Assembly: GCA_049999725.1 (NCBI GenBank)
Contig: JBNGIS010035142.1
Coordinates: forward strand, 1-31,719
Direction: 5' to 3'
DNA length: 31,719 nt
Source: Haplomitrium mnioides
Taxonomy: Eukaryota; Marchantiophyta; Haplomitriopsida; Calobryales
Below are positions 21,417 through 30,548 of this stretch, one piece after another. The notes beneath the pieces were generated by a model. The model did no database searches. It saw only the letters and a list, made by a program, of their open reading frames with translations, and was not told the origin of the DNA. The translations under genes and the position numbers were made by a program. The stretch's first letter is position 1. Every line of letters starts with the position of its first letter.

Positions 21417-22420
21417 ATGGAGACAACTTATGGACTTGAGTATCTAAAGAAAAAGAAAGATCATGAGAATAAAACATAACTTGGTCACTTGAAACATAAG
21501 AAGACCCACGACAATTTTTATCGGTATATTGTTTTTGTCGATTTTGAACAATAACAAGATGGTTTTGAGCATCTTGCAAAGAGAAAGATGAATGAGACAA
21601 AAATGTAAAAAGATTTGGAACATTGGAAGAGAAAAAAGAAAGAAAACCATCAAGAACAAGAGGATGTTGAAATGAATTAAGAAAGAAAGGAGAAAATCGA
21701 GTATTTGGTTGTTTGGAGTTGTTGTATGCAAACTCCACAATGGATAAGAAACAATCCCTATCCGTATGATGAATGTTGATAAATGTTTGAAGCAGATCCT
21801 CTATAGTGCCCATCTATTTGAGGATGATAGACCGTAGACATAGATAGTTTGGTACTCAATAGTGTGAACAACTTTAGCCAAAACTTCCTAGTGAATCGTG
21901 GATCTCTATTAGAAATTATCATCTTTGACATTCTATAATAATGGAAGACTACATTAAAGCAAATCTTTGCTAATTGTGGAGCATCCACTATATCTACCAT
22001 TGGTGCTAGATGAATATGTTTGCTTAGCTTGCTCACAAACACCACAATGGCAGTAAACCCACAAGCCGTGGTTGAAAGCAAAGTGATAAGATCCAAACTA
22101 ATATGCTCCCAACAAACAGTAGGAACTAGTAGTGGTTGAAGAAGGCCAACTGGTTTTTGATTTGAAGCCTTATTTTGTTGACAACTTTCACAAGAATGAA
22201 CAAAGCCACGAACATCTTGAGCTCAATTTGGCCACCACCAAGTGTGTTGAAGCAACTCCATAGTCTTGTCTACCCCAAGATGCCCAAAGATTGGAGTGTT
22301 GTATGCTTATTGTAAATGGGCCATTCAAAACGCATCATCTTGTGGAACATATATTTGATAGTCTTGATAGACAATACCATCCCGAATGAAAAAAAGCATG
22401 ATACACACTATCTTTAACTG
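21417..22420 (-). pseudogene. Integrase of chromovirus B
   Basis: On the minus strand: a zinc-finger remnant ending SCESCQQNK near 22170-22210, then the core with SLDLITLL (first Asp kept), SNRDPRF (second Asp) and a frameshift near 21800 around the third acidic residue. The downstream piece has a FAYNNSKQPNTRFSPF block typical of gypsy integrase. Stops and the solo LTR prevent function. Confidence 0.85.
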
Positions 22421-23960
22421 CTAGACGTGCTCTAACAAGATTAAAGAAGGCATCTTCTTGTAGCTTTGTAGAAAGTCGTCACTAGTTGCTTCATCAAGAT
22501 GTAATATACTAACATTTGTAACCTCTAATATAGTTATTCAATGATCCAATCTTTGTGACAGTGCATTAAGAATGGTGTGGAACCTTCCCAACTTATACTT
22601 CAGCTTGATATCAAAGAGCTGTAGCTGATCTTCCCATCGATGATGACAAATTGTTATTTTTCAAGTGAATTGATTGTAGCAAAGGCTTGTGATTGATGTG
22701 TATAAGTATTTGCTTTCTTAAAAGATGGTTTCTCCAAATCTTGGTAGCATAAACCATCACCAATTGCTCTTTATCCCTTACAAAATAATTTCTCTCTGCT
22801 GCATTTAGTCGGCGTGACATGAAGGCAATAAGATAAAGTCCATCATCAAGCTCTAAGACTTGTTGTAATTACTACATTTCTCCAATAGAAAAATTAGAGG
22901 CATCAAAATCAACTATATAACATATATTTGGATCATATGGTTGTTGAATTAGACCAGAATGCATTGTATCCTTGAGTTGTTGAAATGCCCCTTGTTTTTT
23001 GGTTGCTCATTGAAACTTTGCCTCATTATTTGGTAGATCCGTAAGCAGTGTGGCAATATGAGCACAATAATAGATGAATCTTCAATAAAAACTTGCTAAT
23101 CCATTGAAATCTTGAACATCCTTTGCATTATTTGGTGTTGGCCACTCTATAATAGGCTTAATTTTCTCTTTCTCTATCTTAATACCATTTGCAGACACTT
23201 TATATCCTAGGTAAGTCACCTTTTGCTTCCAAAACTCACACTTAGACTTCTTGCAATAAAACTTCCAATTGCGTAGTCGTTGCAATACTTCTTTGAGATG
23301 ATCACAATGCTCATCTTGATTTTTACTAAAGATAAGAATATCGTCTATGAACACCAATATTGACTTATCCAATAACCCATCAAAAAATTGATGCATTTGA
23401 TATATAAATATTGCATTAAATATCATCGTTCATAAATATCTATAAATAAGACCAAATGTAAGAACCTTATGCTAAAAGTTCTCATACCTTGTGCAAAAAG
23501 GTATCTTTGGCACATCACTTGGCTTGATAGGAATTCGCCAATAGCCACTTCAAAGATACAACTTAGAAAAGGATCGCTTACCACTCAATTGATCCAACAA
23601 ATCATTAATACAAGGTAGAGGACAAGCATTGATTGTTCAAGCCTTGATAATTTGTACAAAGACAATATCCATCATATTTCTTTGGTACAAAGAATATCGG
23701 ACCTCCCAAAGGCAAAGTACTATGTTGAATGAAATTCTTCTCAAGAAGACCCATCAAGGTCTTTTGAAACTCCTCTAGTTCTTGTGGTGATATCTGATAT
23801 ATAGGTTGATTATAAAAAGTACTTCATGGTATCTACTCAATCAAAAACAACATTCCTTGATCATTTGGTAACCCATTTGGAAAATCCTCCCAAAATACAT
23901 TCCCAAACTCCTTCAAAATATCATCTATCATTGAGATAGGTGCAAATTTTTCTCCCTAAT
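22421..23960 (-). pseudogene. Reverse transcriptase and RNase H of chromovirus B
   Basis: On the minus strand: a pre-RT block with YQISPQELEEFQKTL (about 23800), PIFFVPKK, LSGKRSFSKL, a FIDDILIFSKN catalytic box (DD codons at 23341-23346), YLGYKVSANGI, then RNase H with VDFDASNFSIG (about 22910-22875) and AERNYFVRDKEQLVMVYA. The protein is read in several frames with stops between. Domain order and spacing are normal for Ty3/gypsy. Confidence 0.88.
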
Positions 23961-24339
23961 TACTCAAGTCCATGATGGGCTTAATCCAAACAGAAAAAAT
24001 AGACAACTCTTGCTCCACTAAATTAATATGCTGAATTGACTTCTTCTCCAACAATGTCAAACACTCTAAGAGAAATTTCTTACCTTGTAAGATAACTCAA
24101 ATTTGTCATTTTGCTCAATCAACTTGAGTGGATCAATCTTCAAGCCAAGTTAACTCTAAAATGATGTTATATTATATAAGTGCAATAAAAAATTGCATAA
24201 ATTCTATGTACTCTTTTCCAATTCTTAGAAGGAATAGCTTTTGAGAGTGAAACACATTATCTTTTGGCCATCGACTATAGTTATGACACTTCTTTTTATA
24301 GGTATAAATTTTGCTTTAATTATCTTAGCAAATTGTAGC
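23961..24339 (-). other. Eroded 5' coding region of chromovirus B
   Basis: Minus-strand frames continue weakly upstream of the RT (a DGQKIMCFTLKSY piece near 24240-24290) but no protease or gag motif (such as DTGA or a CCHC knuckle) is visible. Most of gag-protease appears deleted, because LTR sequence follows within 400 bp. Confidence 0.5.
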
Positions 24340-25293
24340 AACATAACTTTCTCTTGTATAAATAAAAGGGCTTTATAGCCCCACTTCTCATAAAAATTTG
24401 AAGCAAGAGTTGAGGTATTCCCAGATAACATGGGCAAACATTGTCAAAAGAACCCCATCAATCCCATATATGGTTAGAGAAGCAGCAAAGGAAATGGTGA
24501 AGGAGGAATGGGAACAGAAAGATTGAGGTCTCAACCTCATAGCATATGGAATCTCGAGAACACCTCAAAAAGACACTAGACAAACAATCGAGCAACAAAT
24601 CCTGGGTCCATGTAATATGAGGCATCTACAACTTGTATGTAAGAGATTTGGGAGAACCTCAGATAGAGGTCGACCCATTCTCTTACAATTCTATGACACT
24701 AGTGAACGAGGGGCCCTCTTAAGAGCCAAAAAAGAAACCCTCAAAGGCCAACCCATCTAGATCTACAAATACCTATCTCTAGCAAAACAGAAAGAGCTAC
24801 CGACAAAAATCAAGAAGATGAAGCAAGCTTGGTCTGAGGGGAAAATTGCTGGAATCAAAGGGGGAAAGATGACCCTCTTGGCCCATCACTAAGCTCAACA
24901 TTTATAGTATATGGATCTGGTCCACCTAATCATATGCAGACAATACATAGGTAGATGTAGCAGTATAGTATCTTGATAGACCAGGTTTCTATATGGACCC
25001 CTGGTCTAAACCCTTACATATGACATTACTCATAACTTCTCGACTTTTATTTCTTGGGGCTTTAAATGAATTCTATTTTATTCTATTTTGGAGTTCCTAT
25101 CGAATCGCTTGGGTTCTTTGGTGGCTTGACTTTGTTTGCAATCTTGGCTTTTGCTTGGGCATTGAGTTGCATAACTCTATTAGAGTTTTGTTATAGCGGC
25201 TTTGCTTACCTTATTAGCATTTGGTGGAAGAACTCTATTAAAGTTCACTATGAGTTCTTACTCATTTGGAATTTGTTTTTGAGTTCTTTTACA
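24340..25293 (+). repeat. LTR piece in wrong orientation, split by a LINE fragment
   Basis: 24340-24392 carries CTTGTATAAATAAAAGGGCT and the adjacent LTR motif. 25070-25293 carries the rest of the LTR to its end (…GAGTTCTTTTACA). Both read in + orientation, opposite to the pol of B, and between them lies foreign coding-like DNA (24397 to about 25070). The first ~280 bp of this LTR are missing. Confidence 0.65.
24425..24892 (+). pseudogene. LINE ORF1-like coding remnant
   Basis: A single + frame runs from about 24425 to a TAA at 24890-24892, with only two internal stops (TGA 24524-24526, TAG 24758-24760). It reads TWANIVKRTPSIP, then a charged helix, then GRPILLQFYDTSERGALLRA and LKGQPI-stop-IYKYLSLAKQKE. 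The last part has the pattern R-P-I-(I/L)-(V/L)-x-F ... K-x-x-x-L-x-x-A-(R/K) ... L-K-G-x-x-I-x-I-x-x-D-L-S, seen in the RNA-binding C-terminal domain of L1-type ORF1 proteins (known). The match is by pattern only. No reverse transcriptase is attached. Confidence 0.5.
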
Positions 25294-25629
25294 TTTTTGT
25301 TTTGAGAGTAACTATAGAATGAGAAGTTGGGCTATGAAGCCCTTCTATTTATACAAGAGAAAGAGGTGTCATTCCCCTTATTTCACTTAGAAGTCACTTC
25401 CAATTTCAGCCCTAAAAGTGATCATATCTTATCTCTCTCAAAATAACTTCAAAGACAAGTTCTCTAATCCTACTTGAACCCTAAAAGTGATCTTATACCA
25501 CTTCACTTAAAGTAACCTCAAAGGCAAGTAAACTTAAAATGATTTCAACCCTAAAAATGACCCTCCATCACTTCCTTCATTGCTATCTATTTCTTATACA
25601 TAGCATATCATCATGCTTGTACTATTACA
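25294..25629 (-). repeat. 5' half-LTR of chromovirus B
   Basis: On the minus strand it starts TGTAATAGTACAAGCATGATG at the TATGG duplication and runs through the ACCCTAAAAGTGA repeats and a TATAAATAG box (near 25346), then stops at about 25310. The other half of the LTR follows at 25293 but flipped. So the LTR is broken at an inversion junction. Confidence 0.75.
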
Positions 25630-25634
25630 TATGG

Positions 25635-26140
25635 GGTTTAGAGTTTTGCTCCAAAGTCCGTACATGCAAAGAATTCAAGATTCAAGACACACAAGGAGCT
25701 TTGAGCTCTATTTTGGAGTTTTTGCATGCATAAGCTTCATCAATCCAAGAGTGCAAGATATTATAAGTTTTGCTTCAACATCTATGTGCGTAGGGAGTTC
25801 TGACTTCCGCTATAGAGTCACTCTATGCCTACGTTTTAGTAGTAATTGTGTAGAGGCGTTACAAGTTCAAATGTGTATAAGAGTCTAAGAGTCTAGAGTT
25901 CTTACACATACAAGCTTCATCAATCCAATCTAAATGGGGATTCCAAGATTCACTTTGGAATCCAAGAATGCAAGAGGTTTCTAGATTCACTTTGGACTTC
26001 GGGCGCAGATAGCCTTTGGTATTCCATGTGCGCAAGGGCTTCAATAGTCTAAAAATGCATGAGAATTTGAGTTCAACTTCAAAGTTCATCTTTGTATAGG
26101 TTTCAATAGTCTAGATATGCAAATGCTTTCGAGCAATGGG
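25635..26140. repeat. Degenerate short-repeat array, copy 1, right part
   Basis: This continues the array that broke off at 19986. GGTTTAGAGTTTTGCTCCAA joins the left part after one TATGG is removed. Motifs such as TGCATAAGCTTCATCAATCC and TATAGGTTTCAATAGTCTAG recur about every 60-100 bp with heavy decay. Confidence 0.8.
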
Positions 26141-26420
26141 TAGTAGGAATGAACATAACAATTATCTTTCAACATTCTTCAATAAAAATAATAGTCTTCA
26201 TTTTGTTCATCAAACTATTCAAGATCAAAAATATTAAGAATCAATAAACTATGATAAACATTAAAGATTATCAAAAACTTGGAAATATTTGAACTTTATA
26301 TAGAACAGTATTTTTCTTAAGAGTTTATGTATGTATAGTGTTCAATCTAAACAAAAGAAGCCACTAGAATATAAATAAAATATAAAAATAGTTATTTAAA
26401 AAATGTACATATAAATGGAT

Positions 26421-28202
26421 TCAACCATTGGTTTCTATTTCTTCATAGTAAGCTTTGAAAATTTCATTGAGATTCTCATGATCTCATTGTTTGATTCTCT
26501 TCAAACACTTGAGTATGGATATCTTCTGTGTCTCATATTTAAAAAGACTAGATTCAATGGTTGTTAGTGTTTTTTTCCTCAATTGGTTTTTTTTGTGCTA
26601 TAAGAAAATCAAAAGAAAGCATCGCGATTTGTATTACAACTAAAACAAATATGTATAATTTGCACTTGTGTTGTCCTTTTATGGATGTTATTTTCCTTAG
26701 AAATCATTGTCCAAAAAGTGTATTTTCAGCTTCACAAACATATCACTGAACATGTACTTGTTTTGGGTTTGGAGATTCTTCCTCATCAAGTCATAGAACT
26801 TTGAGAGCCTTTGCAATTCGAAATGGTCTCCTCTTTGGGTTGAGTGGTGCAATAACACAAATGATATTTTGGCTCGCACACCATGTATGTTGTAAAATTT
26901 GTGGTAATATTTTGTTTGATGTGAAATAGTTTCTTTGTCTTGGCATAGAAGCTCCAAAATTTAATGCTTGACATTAACAAAATCAATTTTTGATTTGAGT
27001 ATATTTCTCTTTCTATTGAACATCAACTTGAAAATATACACCAAGGTTTTGAAAATTATCATAAAAGTTTGTAGATTGTGATGTTAGAAACGTGAATTAT
27101 GTTTCAAGTCATTTTCACTTTCCTTCAACAATGTACACGACATTCTTCTGTCAAGCAAGAAAAAAACTCATTCTACCATTCAATGTCAGAGCTTGTGAAG
27201 AACCTATAATAATTCTTGCTTATGTTGTTTTTAATTGCAAAGACTAATTCTTTTGCATCAACTTATCTTGTTTCTTTTTTAGATTGTTTGATTTCATTAT
27301 AAGACTTCAAAAGGATCGATGTTGTACTCTGAATTTCCCTCTCTAATTTCGGTAGAATCTTGAGTTGTCGAACACTATTTGCAGGTAGCTAAAATTCTTC
27401 TATTGAAACTTATTTACTCCAAATCCTTGCATCTGAACCACTCAACTTGAACTTGAATTGTTGATTGAAGGTGGCAACATTAATCTTTCAAACCAATGAG
27501 GGAGGTTGTTGTAGAAACAACTTGAAATACCTAGTATACTGTTGTAGAGTTACATATGGCTTTGGATTATAAGACAACTGTAGTATCTCATGTAGACCAG
27601 TAGGCATGAAAGCCTTGATATGTTTCAAAAATTTAGAAAATCTACTTAACATATGATTAATTTGATCATGGGTATAGCCAATCATAAGAATTCCCACTTT
27701 GATTTTTTTTATAAATATTCTTGGCAATCAAGAGACTAAGATATCCAAAAAATATGGAATTCTTATTCTCACGTGTCGTATTGCCAAGCTCAAGATGCAA
27801 TGCAAGAGGTAGCAACCTTTGAAACTCACATAATATTTTGTTTAGTATAGGTTAAGAATACCCTCAAAGAAAGAGCATGATTGAAAATTACAACATGAAC
27901 AACGTGCACACCTACCAAACAATCTCTTTAAATATTCTTTAGAGGTGAATGCCAATGTAGAAGTGTTGTTTTTGTTTTTAATCCATATCATTGATCATGA
28001 AACACAAGTACTTTTGACCATCGACACAACATTCTCTTTGATGGTATGCAAGTTTTGTTCTTCCTTTTATTTGTTGGTCATGATGAAGAAACAATTGGCA
28101 TTTATGTTTGACTACATGACAAAAAAAACATATACATATCAATAATGTTAGGAAGGAGGAATTTTGATTGTGGATTTGAAACAAGATTGGGAGGAGTCTC
28201 AA
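26421..28202 (-). pseudogene. Element C protein, copy 1: DUF7869-like core plus BAH-like tail
   Basis: Broken minus-strand frames give a consistent protein order. HQRECCVDGQKYLCFMINDMD (28090-27978) resembles the conserved (I/V)IDGMDQ segment of the family. GNTTRENKN (27786-27757) resembles D-N-x-x-x-E-N-K-N with Asp changed to Gly. GYTHDQINHMLSRFSKFL (27680-27627) resembles G-H-T-H-D-x-I-D-x-x-F-S-R. A PPSLV and QFKFKL block follows (27500-27430), then a coiled-coil-like stretch, then DPKRRPFRIAKALKV (about 26860-26815) and NPKQVHVQ (about 26785), resembling a BAH domain. The stop is at 26423-26421. Family names rest on remembered motif patterns; no search was possible. At least four frameshifts make it a pseudogene. 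Confidence 0.55.
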
Positions 28203-28229
28203 GTATGTATAATGCTATAAAAGAAAAAT

Positions 28230-28829
28230 AGTAAGTTTGTATCAAAGAGGCCAAAAGAGAAATGGATTTTTGCACACAAAGAGTCTCTTACACATAGTCA
28301 GTTACAAACCACAACACTATCTCTGTAGATAAAAAAAGAGTAATACAGAATGAAATCTTGTACCTTAAAAGAGTCTAAGCTGTGCAATGGGTGTTAAACA
28401 AGAACAATAAATCCCATATGTGTATGGAGTCTCTTGCGCACAAGTAGTCTTAGTCACTCAAAGAGTCTCTTACTTAGCATAACATTTGTAGCTAAATGAG
28501 AACAATAAAAGAGATAAATCCAAATCCTATAACCCCATGTATGTTTGGCGCTACAAATATTACCAACAAATCTCTTATGTATACGTAGTTCTTTTTGTGC
28601 AGAGGTTGGAAATCAAAACACTAACCCTATAATTTAATGAGAACAATAGAACAAACCCATTTTGTATGCTCAAGTAGTCCTATGGGCGTAAGAGATTGAA
28701 AAAAAATACAATAGATTCTTTGTGCTCAAAGATTTTCTTGTGCATAAGGGTTTCAACAACCGCTACCATGAACTAGAAACAAAATACTTAAAATAAGAGC
28801 TATTTTTTGGCAAAAAAACTATGTTTTTA
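28230..28829. repeat. Second, different degenerate repeat array upstream of element C coding region
   Basis: GAGTCTCTTRCGCACAAGTAGTC-like units recur: AAAGAGTCTCTTACACATAG (about 28278), GGAGTCTCTTGCGCACAAGT (about 28425), AAAGAGTCTCTTACTTAGC (about 28458), CAAATCTCTTATGTATACG (about 28564), CTCAAGTAGTCCTATGGGCG (about 28669). The units differ from those of the 3' array. It lies upstream of the copy 1 protein, so it may be the other subterminal region of element C. Confidence 0.6.
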
Positions 28830-28994
28830 TATTCAAAATAAGGGAAAAACAAGGGTATTTTCTTAGAAATCATTTGAGAGTTTTTTTATCCTTGATTTTT
28901 GGTGTTTTCAACAAGTTTGTTAGATCAAAATGAAATATTTTCATGGAAATTTTAATGAAATTTTAGTTTTTTATGAAAATATTGAAAAACTTAA

Positions 28995-29094
28995 NNNNNN
29001 NNNNNNNNNNNNNNNNNNNNNNNNNNNNNNNNNNNNNNNNNNNNNNNNNNNNNNNNNNNNNNNNNNNNNNNNNNNNNNNNNNNNNNNNNNNNNN
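28995..29094. other. Assembly gap of 100 N
   Basis: Exactly 100 N is a placeholder for a gap of unknown size. The homologous stretch in copy 1 (about 19460-19485) suggests that only about 20-30 bases are missing. Confidence 0.97.
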
Positions 29095-29269
29095 TGTTTT
29101 TCATATAAACTTGAAATTTGGAAAGAAAACAATCCAATGCTGTAAATTTCCCAAAAATTATCAAAATTAAGTATTTTTTAAATTTAAATTATAGTTCATA
29201 TTTCATGTGCTCATAGACATGATACCACTAGAAATTATTTGTCTAAAAATTAAAAAAAAAACTTGGGGA

Positions 29270-30240
29270 AGAGGCTAAGCTCGTCAAGGCTTTGGGGTAC
29301 TGGTTCAAAGTTAATAAGCAAACAAGCTTCATCAACCCAACCTTGCAAAGGATTTTGAGCTCTACTATGAAGTCCAACCAAGAAAGGGGTTTTAAGTTCC
29401 ACTTCAAAGTCCATGTTCTTATAGGATTGAGTAGTCAATGCTTGAGCAATCCATGGATGTAGAAAGTTTTGTAGTCAAAACGTTCATGGGCCTTAATAAT
29501 CTATGGGCGTATGCATTTTAGTTGTCAAAGTGGGTAAGGGCTTGAGCAATTCAAATATGCAAGAGGTTTAGTAGTCAAAGATGGCATAGGCTTGAAAAGT
29601 CCATGCGTATATAGGGTTTTGAGTTCTACTTCAAAGTCTTTTGTACGCATAGGGTTCAATAGTTGAGAAGTGCAGCAGCCTTAGCAAAATAAATGCATAG
29701 GGGTTCCAAGCTAAGCTTTGAATAGTCCATGTGCGCATAGGGTTTAATAGTCTAGAGAAGCAATGGCTTAAGAAAGCCATGTATGTTGAGGGTTTTGAGT
29801 TTGGCTTCAGAGTTTCTACACACACATAGGGTTCAGTAGTCTAGAGATGTAGTGGCCTCAACAATCTTTGAGTTTAGCTTTTGGGTCCATACGCGTAAAG
29901 AGTTCAATAATCAAAGTGCATAGGGGTTTTAGAATCCATGCGCGGATGGGGTTGAGTAATCCAAGTTTGTAGGGGCTTTAACAATTCATGCGGATATAGA
30001 ATTCAATAGTCAAAGTGTATAGGGGCTTTAGAAGTTTTGAGTCTAACTTTAGAGTCTATGCTCGTATGGAGTTTAGTAGTCTAGAGGTGTAGTGGCTCCA
30101 ATAGTTCATGTGCGCAAAGGGTTTCAAGTTCCATATTAAAGTTCATGCAAGAATATGATTCAATAGTTTAAGTACATTTATGCTTGAGCAATCCATGTTC
30201 ATAATGCTAAAGGGTTTAAAAGTCCAAACACTCAAATGAT
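29270..30240. repeat. Degenerate short-repeat array, copy 2 (~970 bp)
   Basis: The best-kept motif, RCGCATAGGGTTCAATAGTC followed by TAGAG, appears near 29645, 29733, 29826, 29892, 29998, 30066 and 30153. A second motif, TTTTGAGTTCTRCTTCAAAG, appears near 29348, 29393, 29617, 29792 and 30036. Both are embedded in a ~90-bp higher-order spacing. Dyad CGCA/TGCG cores are common. It follows the stop codon of the copy 2 protein. Confidence 0.8.
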
Positions 30241-30548
30241 TTAGACAATGGGTATGTAGAAAATAGTATAGTGATATTTTTCATTTTGAATAGTTTCATG
30301 AACAAAAAAAGGACTACTATTTTTGTTTGAACTACATTGATAGATGATAAAAAAAATCAATGAACCATAATTTATATTGAATAGTTTAGACCCACATTGA
30401 GTTTTGTCTCAACAAAAAGAAGTCCTTCGAATAAAAATATTCATACAACTTATAAAATATACAAAACATGAATTACAACATAAGTTGAAAGAATCTTCTC
30501 AACAATGCAATAGAGAAAAAATATTTAAAAATAGAATCATGAATAAAT

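Larger units (their letters stand above)
19987..25629 (-). mobile_element. Chromovirus B, complete insertion, nested in element C
   Basis: The insertion is bounded by TATGG on both sides (19982-19986 and 25630-25634). Its outer ends read TG...CA, belonging to LTR sequence in the same orientation at both edges. Pol is on the minus strand: pre-RT and RT about 23960-23080 (FIDD box at 23341-23352), RNase H about 22910-22611, integrase zinc finger with CESCQQNK near 22170-22210, integrase core 22096-21758 and on in another frame to 21417, integrase C-terminus 20893-20760, chromodomain 20720-20551. A purine tract (TTAGAAGGCGGAGAT, minus strand) ends at 20507, directly before the 3' LTR. Many stops and frameshifts make it inactive. 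Its 5' side is rearranged. Confidence 0.88.
19296..28829 (-). mobile_element. Element C copy 1 (DUF7869-like), split by chromovirus B
   Basis: Read on the minus strand the order is: left-over repeat array (28829-28230), coding relic (about 28200-26421), degenerate array (26140-25635, then 19986-19690 beyond the B insertion), and an AT-rich tail (19690-19296). The arms align with copy 2: 19296-19986 with 28830-29600, and 26140-27595 with 30240-31719. Without the 5.64-kb insertion copy 1 spans about 3.9 kb. Terminal inverted repeats and target duplication are not visible, so the element ends are set by where homology stops and by context, and the right edge is a guess. Confidence 0.6.

Noticed and set aside
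24979-25006. GACCAGG...CCTGGTC hairpin
   Set aside because: A 7-bp stem with a 14-base loop is expected by chance at this scale and does not sit at a clear element end.
28930-29170. Open frames crossing the N gap
   Set aside because: The frames are produced by reading through 100 N and carry no real sequence there.
29270-30240. CRISPR-like array
   Set aside because: The repeats are far too degenerate and irregularly spaced, in a plant nuclear context; they are decayed tandem repeats of a mobile element.
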